32,454 nucleotides of DNA from Myxococcales bacterium (GCA_016191815.1 JACPVI010000038.1:1-32454); one strand, 5' to 3'; positions 13,819-22,518 are shown, numbered from the stretch's first letter. Translations and numbers: made by a program. Notes: a model not told the origin generated them from the letters alone.

Positions 13819-16404
13819 TTGGCAGCGCACCTTCTTCTAGCCCTCCTCGCGCTCGAGCCGCCGACGCTGCTCGCCGACTCGCCGGCGCGCTACCCGGAGG
13901 CCTGCCTCTCGGGGCGCCACCAGGGCGAGGTGAGGCTCGAGCTGTTGATCGACGAGCGGGGAGAGGTGGCCTCGGCGGAGGTGGTGTCCGGCTGGGACGC
14001 CGACTTCCAGGAGGCGGCGCTGCACGCCTCGGTGGGGCTCCGCTTCACCCCGGCGGAGCTCGAAGGCGTGGCGGTGCCGGTGAGGATGCTCTTCTCCTAC
14101 TTCTTCGAGCCGCCTCCGGAGCCGAAGAGGCCGCCCACCTCGCTGCTCCGAGGAGTGGTCCGCTCGAAGGGAAACCGCCGTCCCATCCCTGGCGCGAAGG
14201 TGAAGAGCAGCCTCGGTCCGGCTGCGGAGACCGGCCCCGATGGCCAATTCACTCTCGAGCTGCCGCCGATCGGCCAGCTGCTCGACGTCGGCGCTCCGGG
14301 ATTCAAGCCGTGGGTCTTCCGGGAGGATTTGGCCCGCGCGGGCGCGCTGGAGGTCATCTACTCGCTCGAGCCATTGGAGCTGAACCCCTACGAGACCATC
14401 GTCCACGGGGAGCGAGAGCGCACCGAGGTGGCGAGGGTGAGCCTCCAGGAGCAGGAAATCCGCGAGGTGCCGGGGACGATGGGGGACCCGTTCCGGGTGG
14501 TGATGCTCCTCCCTGGGGTTTCCAGCATCCTCTCCGGGGTGGCCTATCCGGTGGTGCGCGGCTCCAGCCCGGCGTCCACCGGGTACTTTTTGGACGGCAT
14601 CCGGGTGCCGCTGCTCTTCCACCTCTTTTTGGGCCCGGCGGTGGTGCACCCGGACTTCATCGACGGCATCGACTTCTACCCGGGCGGAGTGCCGGTGCGG
14701 TACGGGAGGCTTCTGGGCGGCGTCATCGACGGGCGGGTTTCCCGGCCGAGGGAGAAGGGGCCGCACGCCACCGCCTACGCCGACTTGATCAACGCCGGCG
14801 GCTTCGCCGAGTACACGGTGGAGAACACCGGCACCAACTTCACCCTGGCCGGGAGGCTCAGCTACACGCCCTGGCTGATCGCCCTGGCGGCCAACTCCTT
14901 CGCCCCGGAGTCGCCGCAGAAGGTGGTGATGGACTTCTCCGACTACCAGGCGCGGGTGGAGCAGCGGCTCTCCGCGGGCCGGCTCCGGCTACTCGCCTTC
15001 GGGAGCGCGGACGTGGTGGGGACGGTTCCCAAGGAGGGCCAGAGCGGGGGCGCGCTGTCGACCATCGCCTTCCATCGAGTGGACCTGCGCTACCGCCGGC
15101 CGCTCACGGTGGGCGATGCCGAGCTGGGCGTCACCTACGGGCTGGACCGCTTCAAGGTGGAGTCCACCGAGTCCCTTGGGAGGGCCGAGTTCGTGGTGGA
15201 CCAGCAGGACTTCGTGGCGCGCGCCGGCTGGTCGGGGAAGCTGGCCGAGGGCATCGAGGCCTCGGTGGGCGCCGACCTGGACCACAAGCGGGCCGACTTG
15301 TTGATTAGCTACGCCAGCGGCCCGGACGTGCAGCCCCAGGTCGCCACCACCGCAAGGGCGCCCTTGGCCATCGGCACCTTCTTCGGAGCGTACGGAGAGC
15401 TCTTGTGGAAGCGCGAGCCCCGCTGGACCTGGGTGCCCGGGGTGCGCTTCGACAACTACCACCTGGTTCCGGGCATCGACCATTGGTCGGTGGAGCCGAG
15501 AGTGACGGCGCGCTATCAGCTCCTCGAGGAGCTGGTGCTCAAGGGCGCCTTCGGCTTCTTCCACCAGCAGCCGACCCTGCTCATCCAGCTCCCGGTGGTG
15601 GACATCGCCTCGCTCCGCTACGGCTTGCAGGAAGGAGTGCAGGCCTCGGTGGGCGCCGAGTGGCGCGCGCTGAGGAACATCGAGGTGACCGCCGAGCTGT
15701 ACGTCAACCCGTTGCTCCGGACGATGGAAATCACCTTCCTCGACGACGAGCAGAGGCCTCCCCCCCAGGGCGGCGAGCCAGACCCCTTCTCGGTGGCGCT
15801 CCCGGGGAGGGCGGAGGACTACTCCTCGCACGGCTACGCCTACGGCTTCGAGCTGATGGTTCGCCACCCTTTGGGGGAGAACTGGTTCGGCTGGATTTCC
15901 TACTCGCTCCAGCACAGCGCGCGCTGGGGCGAGTACGCGCACTACAACGAGCACGGCGAACGGGTGGCCACCTACCGCGGTTACTTGCCTTTCCTCTTCG
16001 ACCAGACGCACGTCTTCAACGCGGTCTTGAGCTACCGCTTCCGCTCGGGCTGGACCGCAGGCGGAGTGCTCCACTTCAACACCGGTCGCCCGGAGATGGG
16101 CGGCCTCACCTCGCACACCCAGGTAGTCGGAACGGACCGCGCCGGCTGGCCCAGGTGGGTGCGCCTCGACAAGGACCGGGTCGATCGCCTCCCGCCGTTC
16201 TTCCGGGTGGATTTCCGAGTGGCGAAGTCCTGGGCCTTCGACACCTTCACCCTGGATGCCTACCTGGATTTCCTCAACGCCTCGATCAGCCAGGAAGTGG
16301 TCGCCTTCTCCTACGGCTTCGAGGAGCGCGCCGGGGTCCTGAAGAAGGAGGCTCAGGGCGTCGCCATCCCCCTCCCGATCCTCGGGGTGAAGGGGACTTA
16401 TTAG
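13819..16404 (+). CDS. TonB-dependent outer-membrane receptor with its own N-terminal TonB C-terminal-like domain
   Basis: 861 residues from TTG 13819, which is preceded by a strong Shine-Dalgarno (AGGAAGAGGA). A short signal sequence (LLLALLALEPPTLLA) comes first. Residues about 25-98 (GEVRLELLIDERGEVASAEV, FQEAALHASVGLRFTPA, VPVRMLFSYFFE) match the TonB C-terminal energy-transducer fold. A carboxypeptidase-regulatory-like domain (about 110-180; SLLRGVVRSKGNRRPIPGAK) is followed by a plug domain (about 205-310; VPGTMGDPFRVVMLLPGVS, YFLDGIRVP, PGGVPVRYGRLLGG). The rest, 320-861, is a 22-strand-type barrel. Such receptors import large or scarce ligands using the proton motive force; the ligand is unknown. 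It stands alone, divergent from the cyclase gene. The TonB-like domain is the oddity: it normally sits on a separate inner-membrane protein. Confidence 0.85.
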   Translation: MAAHLLLALLALEPPTLLADSPARYPEACLSGRHQGEVRLELLIDERGEVASAEVVSGWDADFQEAALHASVGLRFTPAELEGVAVPVRMLFSYFFEPPPEPKRPPTSLLRGVVRSKGNRRPIPGAKVKSSLGPAAETGPDGQFTLELPPIGQLLDVGAPGFKPWVFREDLARAGALEVIYSLEPLELNPYETIVHGERERTEVARVSLQEQEIREVPGTMGDPFRVVMLLPGVSSILSGVAYPVVRGSSPASTGYFLDGIRVPLLFHLFLGPAVVHPDFIDGIDFYPGGVPVRYGRLLGGVIDGRVSRPREKGPHATAYADLINAGGFAEYTVENTGTNFTLAGRLSYTPWLIALAANSFAPESPQKVVMDFSDYQARVEQRLSAGRLRLLAFGSADVVGTVPKEGQSGGALSTIAFHRVDLRYRRPLTVGDAELGVTYGLDRFKVESTESLGRAEFVVDQQDFVARAGWSGKLAEGIEASVGADLDHKRADLLISYASGPDVQPQVATTARAPLAIGTFFGAYGELLWKREPRWTWVPGVRFDNYHLVPGIDHWSVEPRVTARYQLLEELVLKGAFGFFHQQPTLLIQLPVVDIASLRYGLQEGVQASVGAEWRALRNIEVTAELYVNPLLRTMEITFLDDEQRPPPQGGEPDPFSVALPGRAEDYSSHGYAYGFELMVRHPLGENWFGWISYSLQHSARWGEYAHYNEHGERVATYRGYLPFLFDQTHVFNAVLSYRFRSGWTAGGVLHFNTGRPEMGGLTSHTQVVGTDRAGWPRWVRLDKDRVDRLPPFFRVDFRVAKSWAFDTFTLDAYLDFLNASISQEVVAFSYGFEERAGVLKKEAQGVAIPLPILGVKGTY

Positions 16405-16408
16405 TAGT

Positions 16409-16433
16409 CCCTCTCCCGCTCGCGGGAGAGGGG
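16409..16433. terminator. Palindromic hairpin between convergent genes (dispersed repeat R2)
   Basis: CCCTCTCCCG pairs perfectly with CGGGAGAGGG around CTCG, just after the receptor stop (16404) and just before the VapC stop (16438). No T tract follows, so it may be a bidirectional barrier or transcript-end stabiliser. The core equals that of the dispersed repeat at 23820-23856. Confidence 0.55.
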
Positions 16434-16437
16434 CGCT

Positions 16438-16854
16438 TCACTCCTCGCCGGCCCATGGGTTGAAGACCGCAGCTCCGGTTCGCTCCAGCCCCTTGGTGTT
16501 TCGAGTCACCAGCGTGAGTCCGTTCACCCGCGCCGTCGCTGCCATGAGTCCGTCGGTCACCGGAAGCGGATCCGGGACGGACATTCGTCCCCACTCCTCG
16601 GCGACCTCCTCGGTGACCGGGAGGATCCGCTCCGCGTAGCCCGCTTTCACCGAAGCGAGCCACGGATCGAACAGCGCGGCCTGCCCCGGGTCCCTCCTCC
16701 GGAGCAGCTCGACGCCGCGACGAATCTCGCCCAGCACCAGCACGCTCAGAAACAGGTCTTCCTCTTGCACGGACTCGAACCACTGCTTCACGCCGCGGTC
16801 CGCTTTCGGCTTCCGCAACTCGGAGATCACGTTGGTGTCGAGCAGGAAGCTCAT
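16438..16854 (-). CDS. vapC: VapC-type PIN-domain ribonuclease toxin
   Basis: A 138-residue PIN-domain protein. The N-terminal SFLLDTNVISELRKP supplies the first acidic residues (Asp6 and a nearby Glu). LGEIRRGVELL supplies the central Glu, PVTDGLMAATA the third Asp, and GLTLVTRNTKGLERTG the C-terminal TRNxxxF-like segment. VapC toxins cleave tRNA or rRNA using a metal ion held by these acidic residues. The ATG overlaps the stop of the upstream antitoxin in ATGA (16851-16854), the classic coupled order antitoxin then toxin. The gene ends within a few bases of a hairpin that separates it from the receptor gene. The catalytic set looks complete, so the pair is probably active. Confidence 0.9.
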   Translation of the reverse strand: MSFLLDTNVISELRKPKADRGVKQWFESVQEEDLFLSVLVLGEIRRGVELLRRRDPGQAALFDPWLASVKAGYAERILPVTEEVAEEWGRMSVPDPLPVTDGLMAATARVNGLTLVTRNTKGLERTGAAVFNPWAGEE

Positions 16855-17093
16855 AGCTCCACGTCTCGGGGGAGATCCTTCCTTCGCTCTAGCTCCAGGG
16901 CGGAGAGGTCGGGACCGCGGAGGAGAAACTCTTTGAAGCTCCGTTTTCGCTTTCGAAGCCGCCGGTACTCCCGCATGGACATGATGACCGCGACCTCCTC
17001 CCCACGCCGGGTCACGATCTGAGGTCCATCGTTGAGAGCTCGTTCGACCACCTCGCTGAACTTCTGCTTCGCTTCCTGAAGCTGCCACGGCAT
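16851..17093 (-). CDS. Phd/YefM-family antitoxin of the VapC toxin
   Basis: An 80-residue antitoxin beginning MPWQLQEAKQKFSEVVERAL, the standard opening of Phd/YefM proteins. It continues GPQIVTRRGEEVAVIMSMREYRRL, the beta-rich DNA-binding and dimerisation half. The C-terminal 30 residues (FKEFLLRGPDLSALELERRK) are the likely toxin-wrapping tail. It neutralises the PIN toxin encoded downstream and, with it, represses the promoter. The ATG lies 12 bases from a tandem TCTAGACA operator. Confidence 0.9.
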   Translation of the reverse strand: MPWQLQEAKQKFSEVVERALNDGPQIVTRRGEEVAVIMSMREYRRLRKRKRSFKEFLLRGPDLSALELERRKDLPRDVEL

Positions 17094-17105
17094 GAGGTAG
17101 GCTCC

Positions 17106-17125
17106 TGTCTAGACAATCTAGACAT
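17106..17125. promoter_or_regulatory. Probable Phd/VapC operator: tandem TCTAGACA
   Basis: TGTCTAGACA (17106-17115) is a perfect 10-bp palindrome. The core TCTAGACA recurs at 17117-17124, 9 bases further on, nearly one helical turn. It lies 13 bases upstream of the antitoxin start. Phd/YefM antitoxins characteristically bind short palindromes in this position, so I infer an autoregulatory operator. Confidence 0.6.
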
Positions 17126-17185
17126 TAACCTCCCGGCGGGGCGCCGGCAATTGGTAGTTATTTCGGCCGGTTGTGTGGTGTCAGG

Positions 17186-18313
17186 TCAGGGTTCCTCTGG
17201 CGCGGCGAGGGCCTCCACCGCCCGGTCGGCTATTTCCCCCAGGGCCTCTCGGAGCGGCCTCTGGGCGGCCGCCGCCGGCAGGAGGAGGTCCTCCGCCACA
17301 TCGATGAGGTGCGGCTGGCTGGCCCGCTCGATGAAAGCCTCCACCTGCTCGAACAGCTCCGGCGGATCCGCCAGCGCGGCGGGGACTGTCCTCCCCCGCA
17401 GGGCCTCGAGAAGCGAAGAGGCCAGCTGCTCCTCGGGAGCTTCGTCTCGCTCCCGAAGTTGGGTGAGCGAGAGAGCCAGCCCCTCCCAGAAGCCTCGCTC
17501 CTCCTCGGCGATGGCGTCCTCCAACGGCCCGCCGAGCAGGGCCTGGGCCCGCTCCTCCAGCTTCTCGAAGGCGGAGCCCGGTCCTTGGCTCTCGCCCTTG
17601 GCCTCGTACAGGCGAGCAGCGTGCTCGAGGAATAGGTTGACGAAGGCATGGGTCGGAGCGCCGTCCGCCTCGGCGTAGCGTTCCAGGTGCTCCAGCGACT
17701 CGTTGAGCAGCAGCTCGCTCCGGGCCAGCTCGCCGCGGGAGAGGTAGCCCCCGCACAGCTCCAGGCACACCGCGGAGAGGTCCGCTTGCGCCGGCGGCTC
17801 GTTGGGCGCGCGCTTCAAGAGGAGGGAATGGCAGCGCCGCAAGAGCGGCTCGGCTCCGGCGAAATCGCCCGCGCTCGAGTGGACCCGGGCGAGCCCGCGC
17901 AGCGGCCGGGACACCGAAGGATCCTCCGCTCCGTGGGCGCGCTCCAAGGCGGAGAGCGCGCGCTCGTACAGCGGCTTCGCCTCGCGGAGCTTCCCCAGCG
18001 CGTGGCAGGCCGCGCCGAGGTGGAAAAGCACATCCGCCAGCTCGTCGCCGCCGGGCGGCAAGGCAGCCTCGCCCATGAAGAGCGCCCGCCGCAGGAGCTT
18101 CTCCGCCTGTGAAGCGTCGCCCCCGCGCAGGTAGGCGGCGCCGAGCAGGCACAGGCACTGGGCCACGCTCGGGTGTCTCTCTCCGTGCTGGCGGATCGCC
18201 TCCTCGAGGGCCTGGTGCCCGGCGGCGACTGCCTCTTCGAAGCGGGATTCGCTGCACAGGCCCTGGCAACGCTCCAGGTGTCTGTGCCAATCGGGGCCGC
18301 TCTGCTCGGGCAT
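17186..18313 (-). CDS. Tetratricopeptide-repeat protein
   Basis: 375 residues from ATG 18313; an upstream in-frame start at 18388 would add 25 residues of poor quality that overlap the cytochrome start. The protein is helical, with several TPR units of the longer 42-residue kind: SRFEEAVAAGHQALEEAI, GDASQAEKLLRRALFMGE, GKLREAKPLYERALSALE, GDFAGAEPLLRRCHSLLL and ELARSELLLNESLEHLER. The final third is more acidic and less repetitive. No signal peptide or membrane helix is seen, so it is probably cytosolic. TPRs bind peptides or partner proteins; the partner here is unknown. It is divergent from the decaheme cytochrome gene, which may only be chance. Confidence 0.8.
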   Translation of the reverse strand: MPEQSGPDWHRHLERCQGLCSESRFEEAVAAGHQALEEAIRQHGERHPSVAQCLCLLGAAYLRGGDASQAEKLLRRALFMGEAALPPGGDELADVLFHLGAACHALGKLREAKPLYERALSALERAHGAEDPSVSRPLRGLARVHSSAGDFAGAEPLLRRCHSLLLKRAPNEPPAQADLSAVCLELCGGYLSRGELARSELLLNESLEHLERYAEADGAPTHAFVNLFLEHAARLYEAKGESQGPGSAFEKLEERAQALLGGPLEDAIAEEERGFWEGLALSLTQLRERDEAPEEQLASSLLEALRGRTVPAALADPPELFEQVEAFIERASQPHLIDVAEDLLLPAAAAQRPLREALGEIADRAVEALAAPEEP

Positions 18314-18331
18314 GGGCCGGCAAATAGCACA

Positions 18332-18360
18332 TTGACGACTTTCCAACAGTCGGCAAACAT
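18332..18360 (+). promoter_or_regulatory. Possible promoter of the cytochrome gene with an overlapping 5-bp inverted repeat
   Basis: TTGACG (18332-18337), a 17-base spacer and AAACAT (18355-18360) make a plausible -35 with a weak -10. CGACT and AGTCG (18336-18340 and 18348-18352) form a small inverted repeat inside the spacer. The region is shared with the divergent TPR gene. Confidence 0.3.
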
Positions 18361-18402
18361 CCCCCTCGCGCCGGACTGGACCGGCCAATGGGGGTTCTCC
18401 GA

Positions 18403-21400
18403 ATGTCGCGCCTTCGAAGCCTCGCGGCTGTTCTGATCACTGCGCTCGCGATTGGATGCAAGGAAGGGCCGCGCGGACCTGCCGGCAATGACGGTATCCC
18501 CGGCGAGCCGGGACCGCAGGGAGAATCAGGCGACGCCGGAGAGAAGGGCGACCCCGGCCAGCTCGGCCCGCCGGGCTCAGGCCTGACCACCATCACCAGG
18601 TACGACCCGCTGCCGGGGATCGTCGCCGAGATCACCTCGGTCACCGGCGGCACCGGGACGAACGGCAGCCTCAAGGCAGGCGACACCATTTCGGTGACCT
18701 ACACGGTGAAGAAGCCCACCGGCGACTCCTACGCGCCGGTGGAGCTCACCAGTGGCGGCATCCAGATGTCCGGGCCGGTGACGCACGGTATGCAGCGCGT
18801 CCTCGTGCAGCAGACCGACTTGGTGACCGCCTCGAAGGTCAACCCCGACGGCAGCTTCACCTACACCTTCACTTCGGCCATCCCTGACAAGTACGAGCCT
18901 CCGTACAACGACAGCCCCTCCTTCGGGATGGAGGACGACGAGATGACCGGGATGCCCCTGGAGGACGGCACCTACCGGGTGGCGTTGGAGATCCAGAAGG
19001 TCTACACCCTCAACGGCCGCCGGTTCACCGACCCTGCGTCGGCGACCAAGGACGTCCTGTTCGGAAACGCCGCCAGCGTCGTCGTGCACCAGGCGGTCGG
19101 CAACGACAACTGCGACGCCTGCCATGTGAGGCTGGCCGCGCACGGAGGCCGGCGGCCTGACGTGAGGTACTGCCCGACCTGCCACACCCCGGGCGCGGAG
19201 GACATGAACGTCGCCACCGTGGAGAACGGGACCCCGGGAGTGAGCGTCGAGTTCGGGGTGCTGATGCACCGGATCCACAACGGAAGCCACCTCCCCTCGG
19301 TGGTGGGGGTGGGGACCAAGTCCGACGGCACCCGCGACTACACCGTGGCTCCCAAGCCGCTCAAGCTCGTCCAGAGCTTCCAGAACCGGGTGAAGGACTA
19401 CTCGAAGAGCTCCTCGCCGATGATGCCAGGCGCCTACGCCGCGGCCCTGCTCACCCCAGACGGCGGCACCTATACCGGCATGGCGGGCAACGGACCGATG
19501 CCCCGCGACGTGGGCTACTCGGCGCTCGCGGCGGGGGACAAGCGCAAGGAAGACGAGGTCCGCACCGGCCTGGTGACCTGCGAGAAGTGTCACGGCGACC
19601 CAGACGGGGCGGGTCCGCTCACCGCGCCCCCGGGCGGCGACATGTACAAGGACGAGCCGGGCAAGCGCATGTGCGGGGCCTGCCACGACGATGTGGACTG
19701 GACCAAGCCCTACACCGAGAACGGCGCTACCCATCAGGCTCAAGCCGACGACACCAAGTGCGCCGACGCGCTCTGCCACACAGCGTCGGGAACGCCGATC
19801 TCGGTGGTAGATGCCCACACCCACCCGCTCAAGAACCCCGCGCTCAACTCAGGGGTGAACGTCAGCATCACCTCGGTCGGCGGCGGGACCGGCACCGGCG
19901 GAAAGCACAAGGCCGGTGACCCGATTCAGGTGACCTTCGAGCTCAAGGACGACAAGGGCACCGCCATCGCGCTCCACCCGCTCACCCGGTTCCAACTCAT
20001 CGTCACCGGGCCGACCACCAACCCGCAGTTCATCTTGCCGAACATCAACCTCTTCGACTTCTCCTGGCGAAAAGCGCCCGGGTTCGTGGGGAACGGGAAA
20101 ATCAGCAACCCGACCATCGCCCCCACCGCCACCAAGCAGACCCTCTGGGTGGTGTTCGGCGCGGGAGGGATGTTCGACGTGGACGGCTCCTCCACCGGCG
20201 CCCTCACCGGGCAGATGATCGGGGCGGCCAGCGGCTCGACCGCCACCGTCACCAACTACAACGGGGTGACCTTCACCATCACCCAGGGCAGCACTGCCTT
20301 CGCCGACGGCGACCGCTTCTACTTCGAGGTGATTCCCCCGGCGACCAGCTACACGGTGGAGATTCCGGTGGACATCACCATGGAGCGGGTGGGGGTCGCC
20401 ACCGGAGGCGCCGACATGCTGATGGTCGCCAACACGCCGCTCTATTGGGGCCGCGAGTCGGTCTTCGAGCGGACCGCCATCAACGCCGGCACCGTGCTCG
20501 GGGCGACTTCGGCCAAATTGGGGCGCTACGTGGTGGTGGACAAGACCGCCCTGGATGCAGCCCTCATCGCCAACGGCGACAAGGTGATCCTGGACGATGG
20601 GACCGCCAACGAGGAGTACTTGACCATCGCCCGCATCCAGACGACCGACGACTTCACCCTGCAGGACCTCGGCACGGCGGACCGGGTGTGGTTCTCCACT
20701 CCGCTCAGGTACGCGCACGCGGCGGGGGCGGCCATCCAGGAGGTGACGCTCTCCACGCGCCGCGAGGGAATTGCCTACAACGTCACCAACGCCGCGATGG
20801 GAGAAATCACCCTGGTCGCCGGGGCCTTCACCGCGGGCAACCCGGTGGTGGTGAGCTACCGCAGCCACGGGAGGTTCGGCTGGGTCCCGGCTCCCGGCGC
20901 CGCGCTCGACACCAGCTTCCCCGCGCCGCCGGCCGACTCGGACGACATCGACGTCTCCTGGGGCGACTGGAAGGGACTGCCGATCCTCGACGGCACCTAC
21001 ACCGTGGGTGCCTGGGCGAACAAGGACATCACGGTCGGTCCGGACGGCACCCTCAAGACCATCGAAGCATGGAACAACAGCGCCTCCGACAACACCACCT
21101 ACCGGAGCATCTCCCCGCCGGCGACCAAGACCTTCCTCTACGGCGCGGCCACCAAGCTGGAGCCCCGGGCGGTGGTCAGCTCGGGCGCGGCCTGTGACCG
21201 ATGCCACCAGGACCTCCAGGCCCACGGTTTCGGCCGAAGGGGCCTGGACACCTGCTTGGTGTGCCACGCGGTGAGCGGCACCGAGGACGGGCCCAAGTAC
21301 CAGTTCGGCTCCTGGTACGTGGGGGCCACTCCTGGCGCGGCGATGGAGTTCCGCTCGCTCCTCCACAAGGTCCACATGGGCAAGCTGGCCTCCAAGGCGA

Positions 21401-21723
21401 CCAAGTTCACCGTGAACGGCGTCTTCTTGGGCGTCCCCTATCCGGTCAACTTCTCTTCCATCAACGGCGAGATGGCGCGGGCCAAGGACTGCACCGGCTG
21501 CCACGGCGCCACCAACACCGCCTGGCAGCAGCCGGCGGCGCGCAAGCACCCGGCCAACCCGACCCCCACCCGAGCGTGGAGGTCCGCCTGCGGCTCCTGC
21601 CACGACTCCGATGCGGCGGGGGCGCACGTCGACCTCAACACCTTCCAGGGCGTCGAGGCCTGCCCGGTGTGCCATGCGCCGGGCAAGGAGTCCTCGGTCG
21701 CCACCGCGCACATCATTCGCTGA
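18403..21723 (+). CDS. OmcA/MtrC-type decaheme c-type cytochrome lipoprotein with collagen-like stalk
   Basis: 1106 residues. MSRLRSLAAVLITALAIGC is a lipoprotein signal with the lipidated Cys at 19; ATG 18388 is an alternative start five codons upstream. About thirteen Gly-X-Y triplets follow (18466-18580), then the four-domain layout of outer-surface decaheme cytochromes: beta domain, five hemes, beta domain, five hemes. Heme sites lie at 19111 (CDACH), 19171 (CPTCH), 19579 (CEKCH), 19672 (CGACH), 19759 (CADALCH, a CX4CH site), 21193 (CDRCH), 21253 (CLVCH), 21490 (CTGCH), 21589 (CGSCH) and 21661 (CPVCH). Relatives carry electrons across the cell surface to metals or other partners. No MtrA/MtrB-like partner lies in the window, so the electron route is unknown. 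Confidence 0.92.
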   Translation: MSRLRSLAAVLITALAIGCKEGPRGPAGNDGIPGEPGPQGESGDAGEKGDPGQLGPPGSGLTTITRYDPLPGIVAEITSVTGGTGTNGSLKAGDTISVTYTVKKPTGDSYAPVELTSGGIQMSGPVTHGMQRVLVQQTDLVTASKVNPDGSFTYTFTSAIPDKYEPPYNDSPSFGMEDDEMTGMPLEDGTYRVALEIQKVYTLNGRRFTDPASATKDVLFGNAASVVVHQAVGNDNCDACHVRLAAHGGRRPDVRYCPTCHTPGAEDMNVATVENGTPGVSVEFGVLMHRIHNGSHLPSVVGVGTKSDGTRDYTVAPKPLKLVQSFQNRVKDYSKSSSPMMPGAYAAALLTPDGGTYTGMAGNGPMPRDVGYSALAAGDKRKEDEVRTGLVTCEKCHGDPDGAGPLTAPPGGDMYKDEPGKRMCGACHDDVDWTKPYTENGATHQAQADDTKCADALCHTASGTPISVVDAHTHPLKNPALNSGVNVSITSVGGGTGTGGKHKAGDPIQVTFELKDDKGTAIALHPLTRFQLIVTGPTTNPQFILPNINLFDFSWRKAPGFVGNGKISNPTIAPTATKQTLWVVFGAGGMFDVDGSSTGALTGQMIGAASGSTATVTNYNGVTFTITQGSTAFADGDRFYFEVIPPATSYTVEIPVDITMERVGVATGGADMLMVANTPLYWGRESVFERTAINAGTVLGATSAKLGRYVVVDKTALDAALIANGDKVILDDGTANEEYLTIARIQTTDDFTLQDLGTADRVWFSTPLRYAHAAGAAIQEVTLSTRREGIAYNVTNAAMGEITLVAGAFTAGNPVVVSYRSHGRFGWVPAPGAALDTSFPAPPADSDDIDVSWGDWKGLPILDGTYTVGAWANKDITVGPDGTLKTIEAWNNSASDNTTYRSISPPATKTFLYGAATKLEPRAVVSSGAACDRCHQDLQAHGFGRRGLDTCLVCHAVSGTEDGPKYQFGSWYVGATPGAAMEFRSLLHKVHMGKLASKATKFTVNGVFLGVPYPVNFSSINGEMARAKDCTGCHGATNTAWQQPAARKHPANPTPTRAWRSACGSCHDSDAAGAHVDLNTFQGVEACPVCHAPGKESSVATAHIIR

Positions 21724-21726
21724 AAT

Positions 21727-21748
21727 CCTCACCCTTTCCCTCTCCCCA
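21727..21748 (+). repeat. Partial dispersed palindromic repeat (R3)
   Basis: CCTCACCCTTTCCCTCTCCCC shares the left half of the repeat family seen in full at 23820-23856 (opposite orientation) and near 11765-11800. The right half of the palindrome is missing. It lies 4 bases after the cytochrome stop. Confidence 0.5.
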
Positions 21749-21846
21749 CAAGGCTTGTTCCTGATGCCGGAGACCTTCCTCGCGTTGGCCCGCCGGAAAG
21801 ACGCCGAGGCAAGCCTGAGCTGAGATTCGCCGCCCAGGCGGCTCGC

Positions 21847-22518
21847 TTGCCCGCTGATGACACGGATGTTATCCATCGCGTGGTGGATGCCGGGTTCAAC
21901 TCCAGAGTCGCCGAGCGGATTACCGGCCTCAGCTACCGCCAGCTCGTCCACTGGGACGAGACCAAGCTCATTCGCCCCTCGGTCCGCCAGGCGAGCGGGC
22001 GTGGCACCCGCCGGGTGTACTCGTTCGAGGATCTGCTCGAGCTGCGCGTGGTCGCGACGCTCCGCCAGCGAGGCGTAAGCCTTCAATCGGTGCGCAAGAC
22101 GGTGGCGTACCTTCGCAGGCATCACCCCGAGCTGAGGCGACCGCTGGCCAATCTGACCTTCGTCACGGATGGGGCCTCCATCTTCGCGCTGACGGACGAT
22201 CCCGGAAGGGTGATCGATCTCACCGCGAGGGGCGAGGTGGTGATCGCGATGGCCGTTCGCCCGATGATCGAGAATCTGGAGGCCAAGGTGGCGGCGATGG
22301 CCGCGCCGCTTGAGGTCCAGGTGCCGGTGCGCGGGAAGAGGTACCGCGCCGTGCTCCACCCCGACCTCGGGGCGGGCGGCTACTGGATCGAGGTCCCGGA
22401 GCTGCCCGGTTGCCTGACCGAGGCCGATTCGGTAGCCGAGGCGCGCGCGATGCTTCGCGAGGTCATCGGTCTGTGGCTCGACGCCGAGGCCGACCGCGCC
22501 GCGAGCATCGCGAAGTAG
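21847..22518 (+). CDS. MerR-type HTH fused to a HicB-like antitoxin domain
   Basis: 223 residues from TTG 21847, with AGGCGG upstream. Residues about 15-85 form a MerR-like winged helix (SRVAERITGLSYRQLVHWDE, GTRRVYSFEDLLELRVVATL, RQRGVSLQSVRKTVAYLR). A central beta segment (about 98-130) of the kind found in stand-alone MerR-like regulators follows, then a linker. Residues about 155-215 match HicB: YRAVLHPDLGAGGYWIEVPELPGCLTEADSVAEARAMLRE is the usual pattern of the truncated RNase-H-like antitoxin domain. HicB normally neutralises HicA and carries a C-terminal ribbon-helix-helix or HTH; here the DNA-binding part is N-terminal and MerR-like. The HicA gene begins 5 bases downstream. The protein is probably antitoxin and autorepressor in one. 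Confidence 0.8.
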   Translation: MPADDTDVIHRVVDAGFNSRVAERITGLSYRQLVHWDETKLIRPSVRQASGRGTRRVYSFEDLLELRVVATLRQRGVSLQSVRKTVAYLRRHHPELRRPLANLTFVTDGASIFALTDDPGRVIDLTARGEVVIAMAVRPMIENLEAKVAAMAAPLEVQVPVRGKRYRAVLHPDLGAGGYWIEVPELPGCLTEADSVAEARAMLREVIGLWLDAEADRAASIAK

